From Burkholderia sp. BCC0322 (GTDB lineage: Bacteria; Pseudomonadota; Gammaproteobacteria; Burkholderiales; Burkholderiaceae): DNA of 64,000 nt. Below, one piece after another: positions 33,827 to 40,811 of the stretch. Below the pieces are notes generated by a model. It did no database searches. It had not been told where the DNA came from and saw only the letters and a program-made list of their open reading frames with translations. The DNA is taken from positions 310,001 through 374,000 of the forward strand of contig NZ_CADFDU010000006.1 in NCBI RefSeq assembly GCF_902833045.1, read 5' to 3'. Numbering within the stretch: the first letter of the stretch is position 1; each line of letters begins with the position of its first letter. The translations under genes were made by a program, and so were the position numbers.

Positions 33827-34830
33827 CCACCACCGACAATAGCCGCGCTGATGCGCTGACGGGCGACAAGCGGCAAGCCCTCGGCGAAGCGTTGACCGAA
33901 TACTTTGCCGAACTGGACCGCAACATCGGAATCGATACGCCCGACCGAATTCTGTCCTTGATCGACTATCACAATGATCGCTTCATCGACGACCTGATCG
34001 ACCGCGCCATCGTGCCGGCTATCTTCGCATCCCCTGTCGAGCAGCACGAAGCAGCGCCGGCCGGGGCCGCGATGCTGGATTGGGCGGTCAGGCGATGGGA
34101 CGCGGAGGTGAAGAACCGGCCGCTCACCAACGTTCACCGGCGCTCGCTGGATGATACGTGGCGGCAGGTCGTGCGGCACTGCGGCGGCGACGACGTGTCG
34201 CTGCTCGGGCCGAGGCATGACGATCTGCTCGCGGCAAGCGCGCCCGCACCCTCCGCCCCGCTCGAAGGCACGGGCAATGGGGCGGATAACGAGTATCAGG
34301 TATCGATTGATGTGCGCGACCTGTTTGCATATCTGCGTGCTGCGTGGCGTGAAGGCCAGCATTACGACCGCGAGGATACGCCCGATCAAGCTGATAGCTG
34401 GAGTGCGGCAAGCGATTACGCCAACAAGACGATCGACCGCTGGACGTCGATGCGACCGATTGTTTCCCGCGCCCCTCGCACTGAGGTGGCGGGAGCGATG
34501 CGGGAGGGGTGGAAGCTTGTGCCGATCAAACCGACTGGCGTCATGAAAGATGCCGGGCATTGGGCGCTTCCGGTCGGCGTCGGCGGTCCTTGGACGGCCG
34601 CCGCCGTCTATCAGGCAATGCTCGATCAAGTCACCACGCCTCCCTCCGCAGATGCAGCGGCAGCGGCAGCGCCGGCAGACGGGCGAGCGGCTTTCGATTA
34701 CGACGACGTGGTTTCGATCTGTGACGCGCACGGAATCTGCTTGCCGGTCGATTGCGTCGAAATGGTAGTCGACATCGTGAAGCTGTCGGGGCTGCTTCCA
34801 GCCGGCGCGGCAGCATCGCAGCCCCGCTAA
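33823..34830 (+). CDS. Hypothetical early protein, 335 aa
   Basis: Begins MTTTDNSRADALTGDKRQAL. It has an N-terminal helical part, a Trp-rich middle (A-A-W-R-E-G-Q-H-Y, E-G-W-K-L-V-P-I-K-P-T) and an Ala-rich linker before D-D-V-V-S-I-C-D-A-H-G-I. The G-W-K-L-V-P block is often repeated in Burkholderia phage proteins of unknown role. No catalytic motif was seen. Confidence 0.72.
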   Translation: MTTTDNSRADALTGDKRQALGEALTEYFAELDRNIGIDTPDRILSLIDYHNDRFIDDLIDRAIVPAIFASPVEQHEAAPAGAAMLDWAVRRWDAEVKNRPLTNVHRRSLDDTWRQVVRHCGGDDVSLLGPRHDDLLAASAPAPSAPLEGTGNGADNEYQVSIDVRDLFAYLRAAWREGQHYDREDTPDQADSWSAASDYANKTIDRWTSMRPIVSRAPRTEVAGAMREGWKLVPIKPTGVMKDAGHWALPVGVGGPWTAAAVYQAMLDQVTTPPSADAAAAAAPADGRAAFDYDDVVSICDAHGICLPVDCVEMVVDIVKLSGLLPAGAAASQPR

Positions 34831-34872
34831 TCCGAATCACAATCGAATCACCAACCACAGGAGCACATCAGC

Positions 34873-35055
34873 ATGAGCGCACGTAAAGTCACGAACCTCC
34901 GCAAGCGCGCACAGCAGTACACGACTGCAACGGCGACGATCGCCGGATACAAGGTCACGGCGAACCTCGGAGCGGACGACAAGATCCGCTTCAAGGTCGA
35001 CGGCCGCCGCGTGAGCGGCTTCGACCTGCTCGCCCTGGTCGTATCCGCCACGTAA
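34873..35055 (+). CDS. Small basic hypothetical protein, 60 aa
   Basis: Begins MSARKVTNLRKRAQQYTTAT after CAGGAG and ends A-L-V-V-S-A-T. Basic with a beta-rich end (I-R-F-K-V-D-G-R-R-V). Last gene of the first plus-strand unit before a terminator. Function unknown. Confidence 0.6.
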   Translation: MSARKVTNLRKRAQQYTTATATIAGYKVTANLGADDKIRFKVDGRRVSGFDLLALVVSAT

Positions 35056-35081
35056 CAAACCACGTTTCGCGCCGCATGTAG

Positions 35082-35112
35082 AATAGCCCCGACATCCCAT
35101 CGGGGCTATTTC
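35082..35112 (+). terminator. Terminator after first early unit
   Basis: AATAGCCCCGA and TCGGGGCTATT form an 11-bp stem followed by TTC on the plus strand. The stem includes flanking A/T pairs. Confidence 0.75.
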
Positions 35113-35114
35113 AC

Positions 35115-35249
35115 ATGAAGCGAACATTTTCAGCGATCTGCGCCGCGCTCATGCTGGCCGCGGCTCTTGCCGTCGCTTATGGACTCTACACCTGGATTGA
35201 GTCGCCCACTCCGTCGCTCGGCGACGTTCTGTCGCACCGGGCAGGCTAG
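35115..35249 (+). CDS. Possible small membrane protein, 44 aa
   Basis: Begins MKRTFSAICAALMLAAALAV, a signal/anchor-like hydrophobic segment, and ends L-S-H-R-A-G. It starts five bases after a terminator and has no clear ribosome site, which lowers confidence. Its end overlaps the opposing gene by four bases. Confidence 0.4.
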   Translation: MKRTFSAICAALMLAAALAVAYGLYTWIESPTPSLGDVLSHRAG

Positions 35250-35488
35250 ACCCGCTGCGTCACCCGCGGCCCGGCCACAACGCGCCCGGCCGCATCTTTC
35301 CAGAACTCGATCGCCTCGCCGTTCGGGTATTCCCACACGCAGTGCAGGCCGCCGTTCACGGTCTGGCGCTCCCACATCGTCCCGCTGCGCACGGCGCGCC
35401 CCTCGCCGTCACCGGTCTTCCACGACTCGTAGTGCGGCGTCGCGGTGAATGTCGGCGGCTCGACATGCGCCCAGGGGTCGGCGCTCAT
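35246..35488 (-). CDS. Hypothetical protein, 80 aa
   Basis: Begins MSADPWAHVEPPTFTATPHY with Trp-rich beta segments (G-L-H-C-V-W-E-Y-P-N-G-E-A-I-E-F-W). Third gene of a three-gene minus-strand unit inside the early region, with four-base overlap to the gene upstream. Function unknown. Confidence 0.65.
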   Translation of the reverse strand: MSADPWAHVEPPTFTATPHYESWKTGDGEGRAVRSGTMWERQTVNGGLHCVWEYPNGEAIEFWKDAAGRVVAGPRVTQRV

Positions 35489-35796
35489 GACGCGTCCCCG
35501 ATACGCTGGCAGCCGTAGTTCTGGCCGCGCTTGACGAACTGGAACCGGCCCGCGAGCACGCCGCGAACCATGTGACGCGCGATGTCGTCGAAATCCGTCA
35601 TGAAGAACTGCACGCTCGCGCCGTCGCTGCGCTTGAAATGCAGCGTCGCAGACGATCGCCCCCGGCCGTAGCCCGAATACGTGAGCGCGTCCTCGAACGG
35701 CACGTTATCGCGCCATTCCAGGCCGCCCCAGGTGTCGGGGTAGCCCTTCTGGTTGCCTTTCGAGTCAAAAGGGATCTGATACGTGCCCTTCGCCAT
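35485..35796 (-). CDS. Hypothetical protein, 103 aa
   Basis: Begins M-A-K-G-T-Y-Q-I-P-F-D-S-K-G-N and has G-G-L-E-W-R-D-N-V-P-F-E-D and F-M-T-D-F-D-D-I. The ATG overlaps the upstream stop (TGATG). Pattern suggests a small folded beta protein. Function unknown. Confidence 0.65.
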   Translation of the reverse strand: MAKGTYQIPFDSKGNQKGYPDTWGGLEWRDNVPFEDALTYSGYGRGRSSATLHFKRSDGASVQFFMTDFDDIARHMVRGVLAGRFQFVKRGQNYGCQRIGDAS

Positions 35797-35927
35797 CACG
35801 CCCCCGTGCGGATCTGCCGGTAGAGCCGCTGTCTGCGTCGACGCTCGGCGCTCTGATCCTTCTCGTCCTGCGTGACCTTGCGCGCCGTCATGACCGGCGA
35901 CACGTAGCGGAAATTGAATTTCTTCAT
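35796..35927 (-). CDS. Small basic protein, 43 aa
   Basis: Begins MKKFNFRYVSPVMTARKVTQ and ends with an Arg-rich helix (A-E-R-R-R-R-Q-R-L-Y-R-Q-I-R). GGGAG precedes the start. First gene of the minus-strand trio; transcription probably begins in the divergent region at 35.93-36.0 kb. The C-terminal basic helix could bind RNA or DNA. Confidence 0.6.
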   Translation of the reverse strand: MKKFNFRYVSPVMTARKVTQDEKDQSAERRRRQRLYRQIRTGA

Positions 35928-35965
35928 TGCGGGATCTCCCTGAGAAGGAACAGTGGAAAAGGTGC

Positions 35966-35994
35966 TTGCGTAAATGCTATCCAAAAGGTAGTAT
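35966..35994 (+). promoter_or_regulatory. Early promoter-operator copy 2
   Basis: -35 TTGCGT (35966-35971), 17 bp, -10 TAGTAT (35989-35994). Embedded inverted repeat ATGCTATC, 5 bp, GGTAGTAT at 35974-35994. Lies between a minus-strand trio and plus-strand small genes. Confidence 0.8.
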
Positions 35995-36031
35995 TTAACC
36001 CATCGACAACGCAACACGAAGGGGAACGACG

Positions 36032-36175
36032 ATGCAAACCGCATACACGCTGATGGGATACACGGTCACGAACGCAGAGCAAGCCCGCACGGTTCTGCTG
36101 GTCGCCAAGCTGGCGGGCCGTGACGCCGTGGCAAAGCAAGCAATGGCGCTGATCGCGAAATATGAAGCGCAATAA
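36032..36175 (+). CDS. Small hypothetical protein, 47 aa
   Basis: Begins MQTAYTLMGYTVTNAEQART after AAGGGG and ends K-Y-E-A-Q. Helical and soluble. First gene after promoter-operator copy 2. Overlaps the next gene by 14 bases. Function unknown. Confidence 0.6.
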   Translation: MQTAYTLMGYTVTNAEQARTVLLVAKLAGRDAVAKQAMALIAKYEAQ

Positions 36176-36275
36176 ATTTTTCGACCGGTACCCCGGAGCC
36201 GCTGTCTCTCTTGCCTTCGTTGTCGGCGGCTTTATCGGCTTCTTGATCGGCGCGGCTTGGGCGCATGTCGCCTAA
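36162..36275 (+). CDS. Small membrane protein, 37 aa
   Basis: Begins MKRNKFFDRYPGAAVSLAFV; basic N terminus followed by one strong membrane segment (V-V-G-G-F-I-G-F-L-I-G-A-A-W). Out of frame with, and overlapping, the 47-aa gene. Function unknown. Confidence 0.55.
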   Translation: MKRNKFFDRYPGAAVSLAFVVGGFIGFLIGAAWAHVA

Positions 36276-36305
36276 CAACCGCTCTCGCTACAGGAGAAAG
36301 ACCGT
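36268..36305 (+). repeat. Intergenic repeat with ribosome site, copy 1
   Basis: GCCTAACAACCGCTCTCGCT then ACAGGAGAAAGACC. Nearly the same block recurs at 36514-36546 and, degraded, at 36764-36785. It spans a stop codon, spacer and ribosome site between consecutive small genes. Confidence 0.7.
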
Positions 36306-36519
36306 GAAAACTAGCTATCTGGTCGCTGTGACCAGCCAAAGAAAGGGTGTCCTTATGCAGTGCTTTGCGCGCACGAAAGAACGCGCCGAGTCCGCATGTG
36401 AAGCTCTTTTCGCGGACACGTTTCACGAGGACGGCCAAGCCACTGCGTTTGACGAAGACGCGGTAGTCGGAATCTGGATTGAGGGCGACCCCGACTACAT
36501 CCGCAGCGTCATCGCCTAA
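36304..36519 (+). CDS. Small hypothetical protein, 71 aa
   Basis: Begins M-K-T-S-Y-L-V-A-V-T-S-Q-R-K-G-V at a GTG after AGGAG, and ends I-R-S-V-I-A. Alternating beta/alpha pattern with a D-E-D-A-V-V-G-I-W strand. Flanked on both sides by the intergenic repeat. Function unknown. Confidence 0.6.
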   Translation: MKTSYLVAVTSQRKGVLMQCFARTKERAESACEALFADTFHEDGQATAFDEDAVVGIWIEGDPDYIRSVIA

Positions 36520-36546
36520 CAACCGCCCCCGCTACAGGAGAAAACC
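36514..36546 (+). repeat. Intergenic repeat with ribosome site, copy 2
   Basis: CGCCTAACAACCGCCCCCGC then TACAGGAGAAAACC, differing from copy 1 at a few bases. Confidence 0.7.
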
Positions 36547-36765
36547 ATGATCCACATTCATGAGCATCACGAATACCGCTCGCGAGCAACGATGGCTTGG
36601 TCGGCTCAGCGAGACGGCGCATCGCGCATCGAGTGGGAAGCGCGCGACCAGTTCGCAGGATATTGCTTGGACGCCGTATTCCTTATTCCGGCCGGATCCG
36701 TGCAGCGTATCGAACCGAAAGATCACGAGCCATTCGCGGCTTCGACATACGCACATCGACGTTGA
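36547..36765 (+). CDS. Small hypothetical protein, 72 aa
   Basis: Begins MIHIHEHHEYRSRATMAWSA after CAGGAG; His-rich N terminus and a C-F-L-free beta pattern in A-V-F-L-I-P-A-G-S-V. Ends A-S-T-Y-A-H-R-R. Part of the same small-gene string. Function unknown. Confidence 0.6.
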   Translation: MIHIHEHHEYRSRATMAWSAQRDGASRIEWEARDQFAGYCLDAVFLIPAGSVQRIEPKDHEPFAASTYAHRR

Positions 36766-36899
36766 ACAACCGCTCCCGCTACGGCGGGCAATCTGACCGC
36801 TAGGCCGAAATCTTTCACGTCGCCCGCAGAACATCGCGGGTTGATCGCAGCGTGTGGCGCTGCCTGACGATGGCCGTCAGTACTGCGAATAGGATGACG

Positions 36900-37112
36900 A
36901 TGAGCTACGAACCGAAGCAAGGGACGCCCGGATACGCGCGCGTCGTCGCACGGGGATGCGGCGGGAGCCGTGACTACTGGGGCGAATTCGACTGCGATCA
37001 CGCGCACCCGTGGACGTGCGATGACTGCCCGTGGCGCATCGAGAACGAGAAAGAGATCGAGCGGGCCGCACAGGCTGCGTTCGCAGCATCAAAGCGGCTC
37101 GGCTACGTTTGA
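36900..37112 (+). CDS. Small Cys-containing protein, 70 aa
   Basis: Begins MSYEPKQGTPGYARVVARGC and has D-C-D-H-A-H-P-W-T-C-D-D-C-P-W, a possible small metal knuckle, then a Glu/Ala helix. The ATG at 36900 follows AGGATGACG. Function unknown. Confidence 0.6.
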   Translation: MSYEPKQGTPGYARVVARGCGGSRDYWGEFDCDHAHPWTCDDCPWRIENEKEIERAAQAAFAASKRLGYV

Positions 37113-37130
37113 CAACCATACGGGGCACAC

Positions 37131-37349
37131 ATGGACACGAGAGCAAAAATCGCGCGCATGCGCGCCGAGGCGAAGCATTACCGCACACTCGCCGCATGCA
37201 ATCGTCGGATCGCGCGCGATGCGAAAGAGCGGGGCGACCAGCTCGGCGCACTAAAGGCGCAAATCCGCACGACTGAACTCGTCCGGGCCGCGCAGCAGCG
37301 CGACGCATGGGCGAAGGAACTGCGCGCCACGATGCAGGCCGCAGCCTAA
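37131..37349 (+). CDS. Small helical protein, 72 aa
   Basis: Begins MDTRAKIARMRAEAKHYRTL and is almost entirely Arg/Ala/Lys helix. Could form a coiled coil. Directly upstream of the AraC-like gene. Function unknown. Confidence 0.55.
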   Translation: MDTRAKIARMRAEAKHYRTLAACNRRIARDAKERGDQLGALKAQIRTTELVRAAQQRDAWAKELRATMQAAA

Positions 37350-37370
37350 AACCGCGCCCGCCTGGGCGCC

Positions 37371-37757
37371 ATGCAATCACACGCTATGGATGCCCCATTC
37401 TTCGAGCGGCCCGCGCACGAGCGCGTCAGGGCCGCTGCCGCCTGGATCTCTGCGAACTGCGAGCGTCCGATCACCATCGCGCAGGCCGCGGCCGTCGCCG
37501 CGATGAGCGAGCGCAATTTCCTGCGCCACTTCACGAGCACTATCGGCATGCCGCCGAGCGACTACATTGCGAAGTCGAGGATCATGCGCGCCCGTCGTCT
37601 GCTGATCGACACCGAGCTATCGATCAAGTCCGTCGCCCGATACAGCGGCTTCGGCAGCGGCGAGCATCTGGCGCGCACGTTCCGGCGCACGCTCGGGCAA
37701 TCGCCGAGCGAGTATCGCCGCCATGCGGCCACAGAAAAAGTTGCTGAAGCCTGTTGA
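37371..37757 (+). CDS. AraC-family DNA-binding protein (HTH domain only)
   Basis: A 128-residue protein that is nearly all DNA-binding domain. First HTH: R-P-I-T-I-A-Q-A-A-A-V-A-A-M-S-E-R-N-F-L-R-H-F; then G-M-P-P-S-D-Y-I; second HTH: L-S-I-K-S-V-A-R-Y-S-G-F-G-S-G-E-H-L-A-R-T-F with the classic G-x-S-P-x-x-Y-R-R-H end. There is no ligand domain, so it would act constitutively or by dose. AraC proteins are unusual in phage early regions; targets unknown. Confidence 0.9.
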   Translation: MQSHAMDAPFFERPAHERVRAAAAWISANCERPITIAQAAAVAAMSERNFLRHFTSTIGMPPSDYIAKSRIMRARRLLIDTELSIKSVARYSGFGSGEHLARTFRRTLGQSPSEYRRHAATEKVAEAC

Positions 37758-37782
37758 CGAGATACTACCTAACGGGTAGTAT
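37754..37782 (+). promoter_or_regulatory. Early promoter-operator copy 3 (perfect palindrome)
   Basis: -35 TTGACG (37754-37759), 17 bp, -10 TAGTAT (37777-37782). Inverted repeat ATACTACC, 5 bp, GGTAGTAT at 37762-37782 is perfect. It follows the AraC-like gene and points right, toward an ATG with GAGAGGG at 37830 whose frame conflicts with the opposite-strand gene. Confidence 0.85.
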
Positions 37783-37871
37783 TCATCTGTCCCCGCTACA
37801 AAGCGGGCAACGAACAGAGAGGGCGCACCATGCAGCGATACGCGAACAGAAGAGCCAGCGCGGACGGGCAA

Positions 37872-38171
37872 CTATCCGTTGTCGCGTCCGCAGAACGAAC
37901 AGCGCCAGTCGGCGCGAACTTCGCCGCCGCACGCGAAGCACCGAGACTTCGGCGCGTAGTGCGGCAGGTAGGACCGAGCCGGGAGCGCGCCAGGAGCGCA
38001 ACCGAGTTCGTGACTCGGGCGCTCGACGCGTTCCGGCTCGGTAGGAAAGGACACGACGCGGCCATCGAGCCCGAACAGTCTCCGCACGCTCATGCCGGTA
38101 ACAGCGAAATATTCGCCGACTGTTGGCTCGGAAGAGGGGAACAGCGAAGAATCGAAACGGCTGTTGACCAT
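37872..38171 (-). CDS. Zinc-ribbon protein, 99 aa
   Basis: The C terminus is a clear zinc ribbon, C-F-A-C-G-G-E-V-R-A-D-W-R-C-S-F-C-G, two C-x2-C knuckles ten residues apart. The rest (T-V-G-E-Y-F-A-V-T-G-M, V-V-S-F-P-T-E-P-E-R-V) is unrecognised. The start is uncertain: ATG at 38171 lacks a good ribosome site. A competing plus-strand frame (37830-38300) overlaps it entirely but has no motif. Confidence 0.6.
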   Translation of the reverse strand: MVNSRFDSSLFPSSEPTVGEYFAVTGMSVRRLFGLDGRVVSFPTEPERVERPSHELGCAPGALPARSYLPHYAPKSRCFACGGEVRADWRCSFCGRDNG

Positions 38172-38296
38172 GCGGTTGATTCCGGATTCGGCGTGAGGCC
38201 GACAGGGAAGAGGGGCGCGAAACTTGTCGTTTTCACTCCCCGCCCGCTCGGCATCGCCTACACTGAAAGCCCGTCTGCCCGCGTCCGGAGCGCGCC

Positions 38297-38500
38297 ATGA
38301 ACGAATTCGACATTCACGCGCTGAAGGCGCACATCCTCGAAGCGAGCATAGGCGTTCTTGAGGCGCAGCAGGCAAGCCGCAGCCCGTCTGCACGCGCCCG
38401 CCTGAGCGCGATCGATGAGTCTCTCAACAACGCCTTGCTCGTGATTGAGAAGTACGCGCCTAGCCAGTTAGTGCGGCTGCCGTCGCTCCAACAGCCGTAA
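38297..38500 (+). CDS. Small helical protein, 67 aa
   Basis: Begins MNEFDIHALKAHILEASIGV after GGAG; helical Ala/Leu/Ser throughout. A TACACT box lies about 30 bp upstream of the ATG. Its end overlaps the opposing gene by 33 bp. Function unknown. Confidence 0.55.
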   Translation: MNEFDIHALKAHILEASIGVLEAQQASRSPSARARLSAIDESLNNALLVIEKYAPSQLVRLPSLQQP

Positions 38501-38671
38501 CCGCAGCTCATACACGCAATCGGGCTCGACGAAGCCGACAACGCCGACCGCCATCCCGTCCGTGCGCCCGGTGCGCAGCAGCCAGCCGTCGCGATGCTCT
38601 TTCACGAGCCGACGCGGAGCGCGCAGCGTCCGTCCCTTCGCGTCGAGCGCGGGGTTCATGTATGCGTTCAT
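38468..38671 (-). CDS. Small hypothetical protein, 67 aa
   Basis: Begins MNAYMNPALDAKGRTLRAPR after AGGA; has R-D-G-W-L-L-R-T-G-R and an Arg/Leu-rich C-terminal helix. Downstream member of a minus-strand cassette. Function unknown. Confidence 0.6.
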   Translation of the reverse strand: MNAYMNPALDAKGRTLRAPRRLVKEHRDGWLLRTGRTDGMAVGVVGFVEPDCVYELRLRLLERRQPH

Positions 38672-38787
38672 GTGGATCCTGTAGGGAGGGAAGGGCACGA
38701 GCAGGAGGGCGCGCGCACGTTCGCCGGGCTCATCGAGTCATCCGGGGTAGCGCAGCCGTCGAAGGGCTCGCCCCTTCCCTATGATCG

Positions 38788-38919
38788 TCAGCCCGCCCGC
38801 AGCTCGCGGACGGCCTTCGCAGTGCGCAGCACGGATCGGAAGAGCGCGAAGGCGAGTTGAACGCCCGTCGCGCCTACGCCGAAGCCTGCGCCCATCTGTA
38901 CCGCTTGCCAGAAGCTCAT
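38788..38919 (-). CDS. Small hydrophobic protein, 43 aa
   Basis: Begins MSFWQAVQMGAGFGVGATGV with a Gly/Ala-rich hydrophobic segment and then a basic end (R-T-A-K-A-V-R-E-L). Overlaps the upstream gene by four bases. Possibly membrane associated. Confidence 0.55.
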   Translation of the reverse strand: MSFWQAVQMGAGFGVGATGVQLAFALFRSVLRTAKAVRELRAG

Positions 38920-39293
38920 GGCCTCATCTCCATCACGGCCGCGAGGATACGCTTTGCGGCGAACTGCCCGAGCGGCTCAAGGTGACGGGCCGCCCGAATC
39001 TCGCGTTTGTGCCAATCGTCGTCAGCCGCTTGTCGAGCAGCGCGAATTCCCGCCCACATCGCCGCGCCATAATCCGGCGCCAGAGGACGGCGAGAGCGGG
39101 CCAGCTCGCGAGCGCACCAGTCGATCGCGGGCGAGCGCGCCGGATGCTCCGGAAATGTCTCGCATTCGATCTTGACCACGACAGACATGCCCCGCGGACA
39201 CTCCATCGAATAGCCTCGCACCAGGGCACCGCCCATATGCTCGGCGAGAATGTCCATGATCTCGTGCAGCGTGAATTCTCGGCTGATCCTCAT
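38916..39293 (-). CDS. Hypothetical protein, 125 aa
   Basis: Begins MRISREFTLHEIMDILAEHM; has S-V-V-V-K-I-E-C-E-T-F and a second Arg/Ala-rich helical half with W-D-W-like spacing (D-D-D-W-H-K-R-E). In the minus-strand cassette with the HD protein, four-base overlaps on both sides. Function unknown. Confidence 0.6.
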   Translation of the reverse strand: MRISREFTLHEIMDILAEHMGGALVRGYSMECPRGMSVVVKIECETFPEHPARSPAIDWCARELARSRRPLAPDYGAAMWAGIRAARQAADDDWHKREIRAARHLEPLGQFAAKRILAAVMEMRP

Positions 39294-39520
39294 AGCCTGA
39301 ACCTTTCCGGGAACATGCCCGGCAGATTTCGCACGTACTCGACCGCTCGCCAACAGGCGATTGCAGTCTCGACTGTGATTTCGGAATCGCGCGGCAGAAC
39401 GCGCCCCTCATCGAGCGTGTTCAGCGCCTCGCCGATCCCGTGCGTGCAGTCGTGCAGGCGCGGCACGCTGCGATCGATGTCCGCTTGGAGCGCCTGGGCG
39501 GTTTGGCGTGCCGTCGTCAT
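39290..39520 (-). CDS. Small hypothetical protein, 76 aa
   Basis: Begins MTTARQTAQALQADIDRSVP and ends L-P-G-M-F-P-E-R-F-R-L. Helical. Its start adjoins the HD-protein stop by one base, so they are co-translated. Function unknown. Confidence 0.6.
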   Translation of the reverse strand: MTTARQTAQALQADIDRSVPRLHDCTHGIGEALNTLDEGRVLPRDSEITVETAIACWRAVEYVRNLPGMFPERFRL

Positions 39521-40152
39521 CAGTGCAGAGGATACGGGCTGTCAACGAGCTGGATATACCGTGCAGGCGATCGGAGCAAGCCGAATTTACTCGCGGCGGG
39601 CGGTGCCTCGGCGGCAGCAGTCGGCGCGAAGTACTGCTCGACCTGACTGGCGAGCAGCAAGAACAGGCCAGTATGGCCGCCGATGAGCAGCCCGAGCACG
39701 CGGCGCACCTCACGCATGTATGTGTGGGCGAAACGGGCGTCACACGCGACGATCAAGCGCGTCATCACGATCATGTATGCGAGCTTGAGCGTGCGCACCG
39801 CGTTGCCGTGGCCTTCTTCGCAGACATCCGCGATCCGCTCACGCTCGATCGCCATCCGCTCGGCACGGTTCGCCGTCGACATGTTCTCGTAGCCGTAGTG
39901 CGACGCATCGCGGACGAGCATCGCCACGGCCGGGCCGAAGAAGTGCTCGACCATGCCGAGCGGCACGTCGGTATCCGTGTGGATGTCGAGCAGCCAGCCA
40001 GCGGCCACCAGTTCGGGTGACGCACGATGCACCGCGAGCGTGTTCGCGATGTCTGCGTGCCGCGAAATCATGTCGCGCCCCGTGTATTTGCAGATGCTAC
40101 CTGCGCGCGCAGCATGTGCAAATGCGCGGGCCTTCTCGACAAGCTGATCCAT
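39520..40152 (-). CDS. Degenerate SpoT/MESH1-like HD protein, 210 aa
   Basis: The first 90 residues follow the (p)ppGpp hydrolase pattern: A-R-A-F-A-H-A-A, C-K-Y-T-G-R-D, an I-S-R-H, L-V-A-A-G-W-L-L-D-I-H-T-D-T-D-V and F-F-G-P-A-V-A-M-L-V. However, the usual H-D of the metal site reads L-D, and the E-D-T Glu is Thr, so canonical metal binding is doubtful. The remaining part is helical. The start at 40152 follows GAGG. It may have lost hydrolase activity and kept nucleotide binding, but that is inference. Confidence 0.7.
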   Translation of the reverse strand: MDQLVEKARAFAHAARAGSICKYTGRDMISRHADIANTLAVHRASPELVAAGWLLDIHTDTDVPLGMVEHFFGPAVAMLVRDASHYGYENMSTANRAERMAIERERIADVCEEGHGNAVRTLKLAYMIVMTRLIVACDARFAHTYMREVRRVLGLLIGGHTGLFLLLASQVEQYFAPTAAAEAPPAASKFGLLRSPARYIQLVDSPYPLH

Positions 40153-40203
40153 ATCGACCTCTTTGGCGAATCGTCGCCGGTTGTGCGCCATCAGGCGCGG
40201 GGA

Positions 40204-40557
40204 TTACGCGGGCACGTAGGCGGCAGGATCCACCGTCACGCATTCACCCGGATTTCTGCCGCGATCGACGCCGCGCTCGGCCTTCTCGCGCTGCTTCTCG
40301 CGTTCCTTATAGCCCTGTTCGTCGCCAGCCTCGGGCGCGTCGAGCACGGGCGCCATGCAGGCAATCACGACGGCCTGTCGCACCGGGTCGCCGTTGAAGC
40401 ACTGTTCGGGCGCGATCTTCCCGTCGAGCACCTGACCGACAAGCCGCGACACCCGCTCGCGGTAGTCGGGCGACTCGAATTCCCATTGCAGCAATCCGCG
40501 CTCGCCCTGGGCGCGCGCCACTTCGTGAAGGATTTTTGCTACCTGCGAGGGATTCAT
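40204..40557 (-). CDS. Hypothetical protein, 117 aa
   Basis: Begins MNPSQVAKILHEVARAQGER after GGAG. It has D-Y-R-E-R-V-S-R-L-V-G-Q-V-L and a highly charged C-terminal helix (Y-K-E-R-E-K-Q-R-E-K-A-E-R). Second gene of the minus-strand cassette. Function unknown. Confidence 0.6.
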   Translation of the reverse strand: MNPSQVAKILHEVARAQGERGLLQWEFESPDYRERVSRLVGQVLDGKIAPEQCFNGDPVRQAVVIACMAPVLDAPEAGDEQGYKEREKQREKAERGVDRGRNPGECVTVDPAAYVPA

Positions 40558-40712
40558 TGCGCCGCGGCTCCTACGTGGTGAGGGTGGAAAGCGAGCAGCC
40601 CATGAGCGCCGAGCGGAACGCGCCCCGTCGTCGGGAAGCCCGCAAAGTGCATCGCCGCGTGGAAGCGCTCGCCGAACACGCGTCGCCAGTACTCCGAAAT
40701 GCGCGCATACAT
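40554..40712 (-). CDS. Small hypothetical protein, 52 aa
   Basis: Begins MYARISEYWRRVFGERFHAA after AGGAG and ends H-H-V-G-A-A-A-Q. First gene of the minus-strand cassette, about 40 bp from promoter-operator copy 4. Overlaps the next gene by four bases. Confidence 0.6.
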   Translation of the reverse strand: MYARISEYWRRVFGERFHAAMHFAGFPTTGRVPLGAHGLLAFHPHHVGAAAQ

Positions 40713-40750
40713 GAGGGTTTCTCCTAACGAATGAACAGCGAAAATTCCTG

Positions 40751-40779
40751 TTGACTGTCGAATACCTAAACGGTAGTAT
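40751..40779 (+). promoter_or_regulatory. Early promoter-operator copy 4
   Basis: -35 TTGACT (40751-40756), 17 bp, -10 TAGTAT (40774-40779). Right arm GGTAGTAT at 40772-40779 is perfect; left arm is degenerate (only TACC kept). Sits between divergent units. Confidence 0.75.
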
Positions 40780-40811
40780 TTGAGACATCGACAACGCACA
40801 CGGGGCACGAC

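Noticed and set aside
37830-38300. Plus-strand frame of 156 codons downstream of promoter-operator copy 3, with GAGAGGG before its ATG
   Set aside because: Its composition is Arg/Ala-biased with no motif and it overlaps the minus-strand zinc-ribbon gene whose cysteine pattern is clear. Only its first codons might be real.
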